Shown here piece by piece: positions 33,473-41,738 of a DNA stretch of 64,000 nt. The notes beneath the pieces were generated by a model that was given only the letters and a program-made list of their open reading frames with translations, was not told the origin of the DNA and made no database searches. Origin of the DNA: Collinsella sp. (GTDB lineage: Bacteria; Actinomycetota; Coriobacteriia; Coriobacteriales; Coriobacteriaceae); the NCBI GenBank assembly GCA_019419505.1, contig DXZS01000004.1, positions 81,611 to 145,610 of the forward strand, read 5' to 3'. The position numbers and the translations under genes were made by a program. How positions within the stretch are numbered: position 1 is the stretch's first letter; the number at the start of each line of letters is the position of its first letter.

Positions 33473-34840
33473 ATGATCATCATCAAAAACGGCGCGCTCG
33501 TGACGCCCCAGGGGCTTCGCCGCGCCGATCTTGCCATGGATGGCGATAAGATCGTGCGGATTGCCGCGGCGATTGAGCCGGCCGAGGGCGATACCGTCGA
33601 GGATGCTGCGGGCTGCTGGGTGTTCCCGGGCTTTATCGACGGCCACACGCACATGCAGTGCTGGACCGGCATGGATTGGACGGCCGATAGCTTTGAGACC
33701 GGTACGCGTGCGGCTGCCTGCGGCGGTACGACGACCATCGTGGACTACGCGACGGCCGATCGCGGCGTGACCATGCCCGATGCCTTGGCCGAGTGGCATC
33801 GCCGCGCCGACGGAACCTGCACGGCCAACTACGCCTTTCATATGGCACTCGCCGAGTGGAACGAGCGCAACCGCGCCGACCTCTCGGCCATGCGCGAGGC
33901 GGGCGTATCGTCGTTTAAGACCTACTTTGCCTACGATCATCTGCGCCTGGACGATGCCGAGACGCTCGAGGTGCTGGAGGAACTCAAGCGTATTGGCGGC
34001 ATACTGTGCGTGCATTGCGAGAACGGTACGCTGGTGAATGAGCTGCAGAAGCGCGTGTTTGAGCAGGGTATCCACGGGCCCGAGGGCCATGCGCTCAGCC
34101 GTCCGGATGTGTGCGAGGCCGAGGCCGTGAGCCGTCTGCTGTATCTGGCACACCTGGCCGGCGACGCACCGGTCAACGTGGTACACCTTTCGACCAAGTT
34201 GGGGCTCGAGGCCATTCGCGCTGCCAAAGCGCGCGGGCAGAAGAACATCTATGTCGAGACCTGTCCTCAATATCTGATGCTCGACGATACGCGCTACTTG
34301 GAGCAGGGCGAGGACGGCTTTGCGGGCGCCAAGTATGTGATGAGCCCGCCGCTGCGCCATGCCGGCGACCGTGCGGCACTGCGCGAGGCGCTTGTGGCCG
34401 GCGAGATCGATACGATTGCGACCGACCACTGCAGCTTTAACCTGCACGGGCAAAAGGACCGCGGGCGCGATGACTTCCGCGCGATTCCCAACGGCGGGCC
34501 CGGTGTGGAGCATCGCCCCGTCGCGATCGCTACGAGTTTTGAGGGACAGCTGGGCCCCGAGGATCTGTGCCGCTTGATGAGCGAGAACCCGGCGCGCGTC
34601 TTTGGCATGTATCCGCGCAAGGGCTGTCTTGCCGAGGGCTCCGATGCCGACGTGTGCGTGTGGGATCCCAAGGCGCGCTGGACGATTAGCGCCGCGACGC
34701 AGCATCAGGCTGTGGACTATACGCCGCTCGAGGGCTTTGAGGCGCACGGCCGCGCCAAGGCCGTGTTTGTGAACGGCGTGCTGGCTGCGCGCGACGGCGA
34801 GCCCACCGGAGCCCAACCCGGCCGCTACGTGCCCCGCTAA
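33473..34840 (+). CDS. hyuA: Dihydropyrimidinase/hydantoinase-type amidohydrolase
   Basis: The 455-residue product is a cyclic amidohydrolase with metal ligands H58 and H60 (DGHTHMQ), the carboxylated lysine K149 in SSFKTYFAYD, CVHCENG, and TDHCSFNLHGQK with the catalytic Asp. This is the pattern of dihydropyrimidinases and hydantoinases that open five- or six-membered imide rings. In this island it probably opens a ring of a urate or xanthine breakdown product. It follows the mocA-like gene closely and ends at a complex convergent hairpin. Confidence 0.9.
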   Translation: MIIIKNGALVTPQGLRRADLAMDGDKIVRIAAAIEPAEGDTVEDAAGCWVFPGFIDGHTHMQCWTGMDWTADSFETGTRAAACGGTTTIVDYATADRGVTMPDALAEWHRRADGTCTANYAFHMALAEWNERNRADLSAMREAGVSSFKTYFAYDHLRLDDAETLEVLEELKRIGGILCVHCENGTLVNELQKRVFEQGIHGPEGHALSRPDVCEAEAVSRLLYLAHLAGDAPVNVVHLSTKLGLEAIRAAKARGQKNIYVETCPQYLMLDDTRYLEQGEDGFAGAKYVMSPPLRHAGDRAALREALVAGEIDTIATDHCSFNLHGQKDRGRDDFRAIPNGGPGVEHRPVAIATSFEGQLGPEDLCRLMSENPARVFGMYPRKGCLAEGSDADVCVWDPKARWTISAATQHQAVDYTPLEGFEAHGRAKAVFVNGVLAARDGEPTGAQPGRYVPR

Positions 34841-34853
34841 CGGGAAGACCGCC

Positions 34854-34926
34854 GGGGTAGCTAATTTGGGAGATGATTTTTTGGGACGGGGTAGCAAAAA
34901 GAGCCCCGTCCCAAATTTGCTACCCC
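34854..34926. terminator. Mutually exclusive hairpins between hyuA and yqeC
   Basis: GGGGTAGCTAATTTGGGA (34854-34871) pairs at 17 of 18 positions with 34909-34926, while TTGGGACGGGGT (34881-34892) pairs with GCCCCGTCCCAA (34903-34914). The right arms overlap, so the two structures compete. They lie between convergent genes and could terminate in either direction. Confidence 0.6.
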
Positions 34927-35657
34927 TGGAGGCTGGTGGCGATGAGGGGGCGGCCGAGGGCTGCCTCGAAGCAATCTGCCATCGTTGGATCGGCAAGCGT
35001 GTCGACTTGGTTGAGCATGATGCGGGCATTGTCGAGGTTCAGCATCTGCAGCTCGGCATTGAGCACCATGGCGACGCGCTCTGGGGTGGCAGCGTCGGTG
35101 GGCTCGCAGCCGCAGCGCTCGCAGAAGAGCTCGGGGCGGTGGACAACCTTGGCGACGGGCTTGCCCAGCCCTGAGGCGCCGACGACCCAGACAACGTTTG
35201 CCGTGGCGGCGGGAATTACCGGCTCCCAGGCGGCATGCGCCTTGAGCGGGAGTCGCTTGCTGCCATCTGCCTCGGCCAACACATAGTCAAAGCGCTGCGC
35301 CAGCTGGTCGAGCGGCTCAGCGGGGGCGGAGAGCTTGCCTGTCTCCGGGTCCAAGACGCCTGCCTGGCAGATGCTTCCGCGCACAAGGCCCGCGCAGGCC
35401 TCGCAGGTGCAGCCGGGGGCGTGTAAGGCACCTGGCTTCCAAGGTGCGGCGTCCAGGCGACGATTCGACCCGTCCCATGGCACGCCGGCAACGGGAAGCA
35501 TATGCGTGGTGGTACAGAGGAGCACGCGGCCGCCAGCGCGCATGAGCTCAAGACCCAGCGTCTTGAGCAAGGTCGACTTGCCGCCGCTGCCGATAATCGC
35601 GGTAATGCCCGGCTCGATCCTGAGCGCCGAGGCAAGATTGCCGCTAACCGTTTCCAT
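34920..35657 (-). CDS. yqeC: YqeC, selenium cofactor biosynthesis protein
   Basis: The 245-residue product has a P-loop GSGGKST at residues 23-29, TTTHMLP, and LAEADGSKRLPLKAH, which define the YqeC family linked to selenium-dependent molybdenum hydroxylases. A cysteine-rich insert (APGCTCEACAG) and CERCGCEP could bind a metal. It is divergent from yqeB, with a shared promoter region (TATAAT at 35671-35676). The molecular function is not known. Confidence 0.88.
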   Translation of the reverse strand: METVSGNLASALRIEPGITAIIGSGGKSTLLKTLGLELMRAGGRVLLCTTTHMLPVAGVPWDGSNRRLDAAPWKPGALHAPGCTCEACAGLVRGSICQAGVLDPETGKLSAPAEPLDQLAQRFDYVLAEADGSKRLPLKAHAAWEPVIPAATANVVWVVGASGLGKPVAKVVHRPELFCERCGCEPTDAATPERVAMVLNAELQMLNLDNARIMLNQVDTLADPTMADCFEAALGRPLIATSLQG

Positions 35658-35759
35658 CTGTTCACCGCCGTATAATACTGTGATAATAAATAATCATCAG
35701 AGTAGCAGTCGAACCGCTTTTGCTCTGCTCAAACCGTAGCACAGGGAGGTGCCCCGGGA

Positions 35760-36554
35760 ATGCTCGTTTATGTTCGCGGCGCCGGCGATATCGCCACGGG
35801 TGTCGCTGCCCGTTTGGTGCGCGCCGGCGTGTCGGTTGTCATGGCCGATATCGCGGTTCCCACGTGCATCCGCCGCACAATCAGTTTTTGCGAGGCCATT
35901 CGCCTGGGCGAGGTCCAGGTCGAGGGCATTCGCGCTCGCTTGGCACAGACGCCGGCTGAGGCGCTTGCGATTGCCGAGGCTGGAGACGTCGCCGTTGTGG
36001 TAGACCCCCAGGCCAAGATGATCGGCGAGCTGAAACCCGCGGCTGTGGTCGACGCGATTTTGGCTAAGCGCAACTTGGGCACCACGCGCGACATGGCGCC
36101 CGCCGTCATCGCCGTGGGGCCGGGCTTTACCGCGCCGGTTGACTGCGACGCCGTGGTCGAGACCATGCGCGGGCATTTTCTCGGCCGTGTCATTACCCAA
36201 GGTTCGCCCCAGCCTAACACGGGCGTGCCGGGCATTATCGCCGGCTATGGCAAGGAACGTGTTATCCACAGCCCCGCCGCCGGCGTGTTTCGGTCCGACC
36301 GCGCAATCGGCGACATCGTGAGCGCCGGAGACGTGATTGGCTACGCGGGCGATACGCCCATGTGCACGCAGATCGATGGCTGTCTGCGCGGGCTTTTGGC
36401 GAACGGCGTGCAGGTGACTGAGGGCTTTAAATGCGCCGATGTCGATCCGCGCGGCGACGCCAGCTACATCAACTATATTTCGGACAAGGCGACATCGGTC
36501 GGCGGCGGCGTGCTCGAGGCACTCGCTATGCTCACCGATGTCTTTAGAGGATAG
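35760..36554 (+). CDS. yqeB: YqeB, selenium-dependent molybdenum cofactor protein
   Basis: The 264-residue product begins MLVYVRGAGDIATGVAARLVRAG, a Rossmann-like start typical of the YqeB/EF2563 family. It has AVGPGFTAPVDCDAVVETMRGH in the middle and ends with a domain containing GVFRSDRAIGDIVSAGDVIG. The family co-occurs with selenium-dependent molybdenum hydroxylases and is thought to help make or insert the selenated cofactor. CAGGGAGG precedes the ATG. It is co-directional with the xdhC-like gene nine bases downstream. Confidence 0.92.
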   Translation: MLVYVRGAGDIATGVAARLVRAGVSVVMADIAVPTCIRRTISFCEAIRLGEVQVEGIRARLAQTPAEALAIAEAGDVAVVVDPQAKMIGELKPAAVVDAILAKRNLGTTRDMAPAVIAVGPGFTAPVDCDAVVETMRGHFLGRVITQGSPQPNTGVPGIIAGYGKERVIHSPAAGVFRSDRAIGDIVSAGDVIGYAGDTPMCTQIDGCLRGLLANGVQVTEGFKCADVDPRGDASYINYISDKATSVGGGVLEALAMLTDVFRG

Positions 36555-36563
36555 AAGGCGGCA

Positions 36564-37607
36564 ATGGAAAAGCTCGATGTTGTGAATGCGGCGCTTGCCG
36601 CCCTGCGTGCTGGCGAGACGTGCGAGCTCGTGGTCGTGGCCGGTACGGCGGGGTCATCACCACGCGGCGTGGGCGCCTGGATGGCCGTCTTTGCCGATGG
36701 CAGCCAAGCGGGCACCATCGGCGGCGGCAAGATTGAGCTTTTTGCGCTGGACGAGGCGCGCGAGCTGCTGGCCGCAGGGCAATCGCGTCTGGTCCGCTAC
36801 ACCATGGGCGGCGAGAACTCCGATACCGGCATGATCTGCGGCGGGGCCATCTGCCTGTGCTACCTGCATCTGGACTCGACCCAGGCACCGTTGTTCCAGT
36901 CGGTTGCCGACGTCTTGGCCTATCGGCGCATCGGCGACTTCGTCATCGACTTTGAGCCGTTTATCGCGAGCGCGCTCGAGGGCGATGTGGTTGAGTACCA
37001 TGGCGAGACATCGCGCCATACCATTGCCGGCTGCCCCGAGCTTTCGCTGGTGGAGGAGGGGAGTAAGGTCACCTACACCAACGCCGCCTCCGAGATTCCC
37101 CCGGCGCACATCGAGACGCTCTGCCCCGAGGGCCTGACCTATATCTTTGGCTGCGGCCACGTGGGCGCTGCGACGGCGCGGGTGCTCACGGCGGCGGGCT
37201 TTGCCGTCGTGGCTTGCGACGACCGCCCCGGCACGCTGACCCCCGAATGGGTGCCCGGCGTCTACGACCGTCGTCTGGTCGACTACAAGAACCTTGCTGA
37301 GCAGTGCCCCATCGGCCCGCGCGACTTGGTGGTCGTGGCAACAGCAGGCCACAAGTCCGATATCGATGTGGTGATTCAGGCCATGCGCGCCAAGCCTGCC
37401 TATCTGGGTTGCTTGGGTTCGCGCCGCAAGACGGCCTTTGTGCGGGCCCGCTTGGAGCAGGAGGGCTTTGCGCAGGACCAGATCGACGAGCTGCACCTGC
37501 CGATCGGTGTCGCCATCGAAGCCGAGGACCCCGAGGAGATCGCCATCTCCATAGCCGCCGAAATGATCCACCTGCGCCGCACCAAGCTCGTCCCCCGCAA
37601 GCGCTAG
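36564..37607 (+). CDS. XdhC/CoxI family cofactor-insertion protein
   Basis: The 347-residue product has the XdhC N-terminal motif GSSPRGVGAWMAV ... GTIGGGKIEL, CGG in the segment MICGGAICL, a C-terminal Rossmann motif YIFGCGHVGAATARVL, and LGCLGSRRKTAF near the end. XdhC proteins bind the molybdenum cofactor, help to add its terminal chalcogen, and insert it into the apoenzyme. Here XdhD is the obvious target. It lies between yqeB and a purine permease in one operon. Confidence 0.9.
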   Translation: MEKLDVVNAALAALRAGETCELVVVAGTAGSSPRGVGAWMAVFADGSQAGTIGGGKIELFALDEARELLAAGQSRLVRYTMGGENSDTGMICGGAICLCYLHLDSTQAPLFQSVADVLAYRRIGDFVIDFEPFIASALEGDVVEYHGETSRHTIAGCPELSLVEEGSKVTYTNAASEIPPAHIETLCPEGLTYIFGCGHVGAATARVLTAAGFAVVACDDRPGTLTPEWVPGVYDRRLVDYKNLAEQCPIGPRDLVVVATAGHKSDIDVVIQAMRAKPAYLGCLGSRRKTAFVRARLEQEGFAQDQIDELHLPIGVAIEAEDPEEIAISIAAEMIHLRRTKLVPRKR

Positions 37608-37734
37608 TCGCATCCCAAATGAGCTGCCCCAGCCCTCTGCCGCATGCGGGTCAAAATGCTACCTGTGCCATATGCCCTATAATGTCCGCCCGTTGAGCGG
37701 CATGGGGCCGCTGCCTAGGGTATGGGAGGCGCAA

Positions 37735-39048
37735 ATGGCAGAGTCAGCAGCAGGGGACGCCCTGTTCGAGCGTACGGGAAAAGTTTCGTTTGTGCAGGTA
37801 TTGCCCCATGCACTGCAGCATGTGCTGGCGGCATTCGCGGGTATCGTCACGCCCGCTATCATCATCGCGTCGGTCTGTGGCTTTACCCCTCAAGAGGAAG
37901 CCGCTGTCATCCAGGCGTCGCTCGTCCTCTCGGCGCTCGACATTTTCCTTCAACAGTTCCCCATAAAAGGTGTCGTCGGTTCGGGCCTGCCCATCGTGAT
38001 GGGCGCGAGCTTCACCTTCGTGCCGGCGCTCAAGGCGGTCGGTCTCGAGCTTGGCTTTGAGGCCGTGCTGGGCGCCCAGGTAATCGGTGGCGCGCTCGTC
38101 GTGCTCTTCGGCCTGCTGTTTAGGCGCGTGAGTTTTCTGTTCCCGGCCCCGGTGCTCGGCACCGTCATCTTTGTCATTGGCCTGTCTCTGTGCCCGGTCG
38201 CTGTGGCTTCTATGGCGGGCGGGGAGGGCGCTGCCGATTTCGGCAGTGTCACCAACTGGGCCGTCGCGCTCGTGACGTTTGTCGTCACCTTTGTGGCCGG
38301 TAACTACGGCAAGGGCGCGCTTAGGCTGGGCAGCATCTTGGCCGGTATCTGCGCGGGCTTTGTTTTGGCTGCGGTGTTGGGCATGGTCGATTTCTCGGCC
38401 ATCGCGACTGCCAGCTGGTTCGCCCCGCCGGCTCTGGGCGCCCATCGCCTAGTGTTCGACCCGGCCGCGTGCGCCGTCGTGGGCGTTGTCGCCATTGTCA
38501 ACGCCGTGCAGGTCATGGGCGAGTTTGCCGCCGTGTCGTCCGCTGCGCTCAATACCCCCGCGACCGATAGTCAGATCTCGGGTGGCCTGATCGCCAACGG
38601 CCTGGTCGGTATGCTGTCAGGCTTTTTGGGCGGCGTCCCCACGGCAACCTTTGGCCAGAATGTGGGCATTATCGCCGAGAACAAGGTCGTCAACCGCATG
38701 GTCTTTACGCTTGCCGCCGCCATCTTGCTCATCGCGGGCCTGCTGCCCAAGTGTGCGGCGGTGCTCACGTCTATTCCGCAGCCGGTCATCGGTGGCGCCA
38801 CGATTGGCGTGTTCGCGACCATCGGTATGAACGGTGTGGTCATGTTTGCCCGCCACGGCCTGTCTCAGCGCGATACCACGCTCATGGGTCTCTCTATCGC
38901 CTTTGGCACGGGCATTGAGCGCACGGCCGGCGCGCTTGCCGGCGCTGGATTCCCCGCATGGGTCGGCACCGTTTTTGGCGGATCCTCCATTGCCGTCGCC
39001 GCGCTCGTTGCTGTGATCCTCAACCTGGTCCTCCCGCGCCAAAAATAA
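37735..39048 (+). CDS. NCS2 family purine permease 2
   Basis: The 437-residue membrane protein is a paralogue of the permease at 14231, with ALQHVLAAFAGIVTPA in helix 1 and the signature region TATFGQNVGIIAENK. As in the first permease, the helix-8 position that is often Glu is Gln (VQVMGE). The glutamine in the QN signature suggests xanthine or urate rather than uracil. GGGAGG precedes the ATG at 37735. Having one permease at each end of the purine island suggests either two substrates or a duplicated import step. Confidence 0.92.
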   Translation: MAESAAGDALFERTGKVSFVQVLPHALQHVLAAFAGIVTPAIIIASVCGFTPQEEAAVIQASLVLSALDIFLQQFPIKGVVGSGLPIVMGASFTFVPALKAVGLELGFEAVLGAQVIGGALVVLFGLLFRRVSFLFPAPVLGTVIFVIGLSLCPVAVASMAGGEGAADFGSVTNWAVALVTFVVTFVAGNYGKGALRLGSILAGICAGFVLAAVLGMVDFSAIATASWFAPPALGAHRLVFDPAACAVVGVVAIVNAVQVMGEFAAVSSAALNTPATDSQISGGLIANGLVGMLSGFLGGVPTATFGQNVGIIAENKVVNRMVFTLAAAILLIAGLLPKCAAVLTSIPQPVIGGATIGVFATIGMNGVVMFARHGLSQRDTTLMGLSIAFGTGIERTAGALAGAGFPAWVGTVFGGSSIAVAALVAVILNLVLPRQK

Positions 39049-39061
39049 CGCCCCATATATG

Positions 39062-39128
39062 AGTTGCGGTGGAATAGGGACTGTTTAAGCCTTTTAAGCC
39101 ATCAAACAGTCCCTATCTCACCGCAACT
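39062..39128. repeat. 25-bp inverted repeat in front of rplE
   Basis: Arms 39062-39086 and 39104-39128 pair at 23 of 25 positions (AGTTGCGGTG ... ATAGGGACTGTTT on the left). It has the GGGAC core seen in other intergenic repeats of this window. It lies at the right-hand junction between the purine island and the ribosomal genes. The remaining 240 bases to rplE hold no gene; TATAGT near 39228 is a candidate -10 box. Confidence 0.8.
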
Positions 39129-39369
39129 GCTGTTTTCCTCCGTGCCCTAGGGATCAATTTGTGCGGGGGAGTTGTGGAGTTGTGCAGGCAGACGAGGTTT
39201 TTCTGGAAATACGCACCCAATGCGCGTATAGTACCGATTGTTTTGTCGGCTCCTGCTGCGTCGAGTCCAAACCGCGAAATGCCATGAGCGGCGCGGATGC
39301 AGCCAGGAGGCACGAGGACAACCCATCGTGGCCACGCCCCGTGCTTAAAACCCCAAGAAGGAGTGAACA

Positions 39370-39927
39370 ATGGCAGAAGAGAAGTATGTGCCGCGTCTGA
39401 AGACCAAGTACAACAACGAGGTCAAGCAGCAGCTTCAGGACAAGTTCCAGTACGAGAACGTCATGATGATCCCCAAGTTTGAGAAGATCGTCGTGAACAT
39501 GGGTGTCGGCGAGGCCGCTACCGATTCCAAGGCCATCGACGGTGCCGTGCGCGACCTGCGCGCCATCACCGGCCAGCAGCCGATGATCACCCGTGCCCGC
39601 AAGTCCATCGCTACCTTCCGCCTGCGCGCTGGTATGCCGATCGGCTGCAAGGTTACCCTGCGTGGCGACCGTATGTGGGAGTTCTTCGATCGTCTGACCT
39701 CCGTCGCGATTCCCCGTATCCGCGACTTCCGCGGCATCTCCGCCAAGAGCTTCGACGGCCGTGGTAACTTCTCCATGGGCGTCACCGAGCAGCTCATCTT
39801 CCCCGAGATCGACTTCGACTCCGTCGATCACCAGCGTGGTATGGACATCACTTTCGTGACCACCGCCAATACCGATGAGGAGGCCAAGGCCCTTCTGGAC
39901 GCCTTCGGTTTCCCGTTCAAGAAATAG
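39370..39927 (+). CDS. rplE: 50S ribosomal protein L5
   Basis: L5 binds 5S rRNA and the central protuberance. The 185-residue product has MMIPKFEKIVVNMGVGEA near residues 33-50 and the typical RGMDITFVTTANTDEEAKALL near the end. AAGGAG precedes the ATG. It normally follows rplX directly; here it starts a new transcription unit after about 33 kb of unrelated genes. Confidence 0.98.
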   Translation: MAEEKYVPRLKTKYNNEVKQQLQDKFQYENVMMIPKFEKIVVNMGVGEAATDSKAIDGAVRDLRAITGQQPMITRARKSIATFRLRAGMPIGCKVTLRGDRMWEFFDRLTSVAIPRIRDFRGISAKSFDGRGNFSMGVTEQLIFPEIDFDSVDHQRGMDITFVTTANTDEEAKALLDAFGFPFKK

Positions 39928-40006
39928 GTTCACCTGCCCTATAAGCGCCGTTCCCACAAGGGGGCGGCGCTTGGGGCGAACAATACTCTATGTGAGGAGG
40001 ATATAA

Positions 40007-40192
40007 GTGGCTAAGACATCGATGATCGTCAAGTGCAATCGCAAGCAGAAGTTCTCTACTCGTGAGTACACGCGCTGCCAGCGCTGCGGCCGTCCGCACT
40101 CTGTGTACCGCAAGTTCGGCCTGTGCCGTGTCTGCTTCCGCGAGCTTGCACTCAAGGGCGAGCTTCCCGGCGTTAAGAAGGCCAGCTGGTAA
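40007..40192 (+). CDS. rpsZ: 30S ribosomal protein S14, zinc type
   Basis: The 61-residue product is the short type-Z form of S14 with zinc ligands C24, C27, C40 and C43 (YTRCQRCGRPHSVYRKFGLC). It is made with zinc, in contrast to the longer zinc-free paralogue. GTG is the start, with GAGGAGG upstream. Confidence 0.97.
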   Translation: MAKTSMIVKCNRKQKFSTREYTRCQRCGRPHSVYRKFGLCRVCFRELALKGELPGVKKASW

Positions 40193-40311
40193 GTCACTAC
40201 CAGCGTTTCAAGCATCCGTTTGGAACTGGGAAAACGCGCTAGTTAGGCTTTGCCGTTAAGGGCGGCGAAGAACCAAGAGCACGTGTTCATCAAGAACGAA
40301 GGAGAATCTGT

Positions 40312-40710
40312 ATGAACCTTACAGACCCGATCGCAGATATGCTTACGCGCATCCGTAACGCTAACTCTGTGAACAAGGCCACGGTCTCCATGCCGAGCAG
40401 CAAGAAGCTCGTCGAGATCGCTCGTGTTCTGCACGAGGAGGGCTACATCGAGGGCTACGATGTCGAGGACACCGTTCCCCAGAAGACTCTGCACATCACG
40501 CTTAAGTATGGTCCCAAGAAGGCTAAGGTCATCAACGGCATCCGCCGCATTTCCAAGCCGGGCCTGCGTAAGTACACCGGCGTTGCCGACATGCCCCGCG
40601 TCCGCGGTGGCCTTGGTACCGCCATTATTTCCACCAGCCATGGCGTCATGACCGACCGCGATGCTCGCAAGCACAACGTCGGCGGCGAGATCATCGCTTA
40701 CGTCTGGTAA
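40312..40710 (+). CDS. rpsH: 30S ribosomal protein S8
   Basis: S8 organises the central domain of 16S rRNA. The 132-residue product begins MNLTDPIADMLTRIRNANS and ends ARKHNVGGEIIAYVW, both diagnostic. The 119-base gap after rpsZ is longer than its neighbours and may carry a leader structure, though none was clear. Confidence 0.98.
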   Translation: MNLTDPIADMLTRIRNANSVNKATVSMPSSKKLVEIARVLHEEGYIEGYDVEDTVPQKTLHITLKYGPKKAKVINGIRRISKPGLRKYTGVADMPRVRGGLGTAIISTSHGVMTDRDARKHNVGGEIIAYVW

Positions 40711-40743
40711 TTCGCTCGGTAGGTAGAAGGAAAGGAGATCACC

Positions 40744-41280
40744 GTGTCTCGTATCGGTAATAAGCCTGTCCAGATTCCCGCCGGAGTCGAAGTGGCAGTC
40801 AACGGCAACAACGTTGTCGTCAAGGGCCCCAAGGGCCAGCTCGAGCTCGATGTCTTTGAGAAGCTCGCTATCAACGTCGAGGACAACGTCCTCACCGTTT
40901 CCCGTCCCGACGACGAGCGTGAGACCCGTGCCCGCCACGGCCTCACCCGTGCCCTCATCCACAACATGGTTGTTGGCGTTTCCGAGGGCTTCGAGAAGAA
41001 GCTCGAGCTCGCCGGTGTCGGTTACCGCGTGCAGCAGAAGGGCAAGAACCTCGAGTTCTCCCTGGGTTTCTCGCACCCCGTGATCGTCGAGGCTCCCGAG
41101 GGCATCACCTTCGAGGTTCCCGACAACACCCACGTGAACGTCAAGGGTATCAACAAGCAGCAGGTCGGTCAGATCGCCGCTGAGATCCGCGGCCATCGTC
41201 CTCCCGAGCCTTACAAGGGCAAGGGTATCCACTACGTTGGCGAGCACATCCGCCGCAAGCTGGGTAAGGCCGCCAAGTAG
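40744..41280 (+). CDS. rplF: 50S ribosomal protein L6
   Basis: L6 lies at the base of the L7/L12 stalk. The 178-residue product starts SRIGNKPVQIPAGVEV and ends with EPYKGKGIHYVGEHIRRKLG, both typical. It starts with GTG after AAAGGAGA. Confidence 0.98.
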   Translation: MSRIGNKPVQIPAGVEVAVNGNNVVVKGPKGQLELDVFEKLAINVEDNVLTVSRPDDERETRARHGLTRALIHNMVVGVSEGFEKKLELAGVGYRVQQKGKNLEFSLGFSHPVIVEAPEGITFEVPDNTHVNVKGINKQQVGQIAAEIRGHRPPEPYKGKGIHYVGEHIRRKLGKAAK

Positions 41281-41305
41281 TCGTAACTGACTCACTCGCA
41301 TAAGA

Positions 41306-41327
41306 CCAGCACCCCGTCAGGTGCTGG
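41306..41327 (+). other. Hairpin between rplF and rplR
   Basis: CCAGCACC (41306-41313) and GGTGCTGG (41320-41327) form an 8-bp stem with a 6-base loop. No T-run follows, so an RNA processing or regulatory role is more likely than termination. Confidence 0.5.
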
Positions 41328-41355
41328 CAAGATCAACCTTTTTAGGAGTTTACGT

Positions 41356-41724
41356 ATGAACAAGCATAAGGCGAAGCTGGAAGGCCTCAAGCGTCGTCAG
41401 CGTCGTGTTCGCGGCAAGGTCTCGGGTACCTCCGAGCGTCCGCGTCTTCGCGTGACCCGTACTAACGCCAACATCTATGCCCAGATCATCGACGACAGCA
41501 AGGGCTCCAGCCTGACGCTCGTCTCTGCCTCGACCCTCGAGGCCGAGTTCAAGGGCACCCACACCTCGAACAAGGAGGCTGCGGAGAAGGTCGGTCAGCT
41601 CGTTGGCAAGCGCGCCATCGAGGCCGGCATCACCAAGGTCGCCTTCGATCGCGGTGGCCGTATCTACCATGGCCGCGTCAAGGCCCTCGCCGACGGTGCT
41701 CGTGCCGCCGGTCTCGAGTTCTAG
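41356..41724 (+). CDS. rplR: 50S ribosomal protein L18
   Basis: L18 binds 5S rRNA with L5. The 122-residue product contains RVTRTNANIYAQIIDDSKG and the C-terminal YHGRVKALADGARAAGLEF that mark the family. TTTAGGAG precedes the ATG. Confidence 0.97.
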   Translation: MNKHKAKLEGLKRRQRRVRGKVSGTSERPRLRVTRTNANIYAQIIDDSKGSSLTLVSASTLEAEFKGTHTSNKEAAEKVGQLVGKRAIEAGITKVAFDRGGRIYHGRVKALADGARAAGLEF

Positions 41725-41738
41725 GAGGTATGTAGCAC

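Noticed and set aside
31427..35029. A 1200-codon open frame on the minus strand opposite ygeW, mocA-like and hyuA
   Set aside because: It is a GC-rich antisense shadow of well-recognised plus-strand genes, crosses their boundaries and has low-complexity Ala/Gly/Leu content.
6582..39369. Island as a prophage or integrative element
   Set aside because: No integrase, phage structural gene, tRNA attachment site or conjugation gene was seen.
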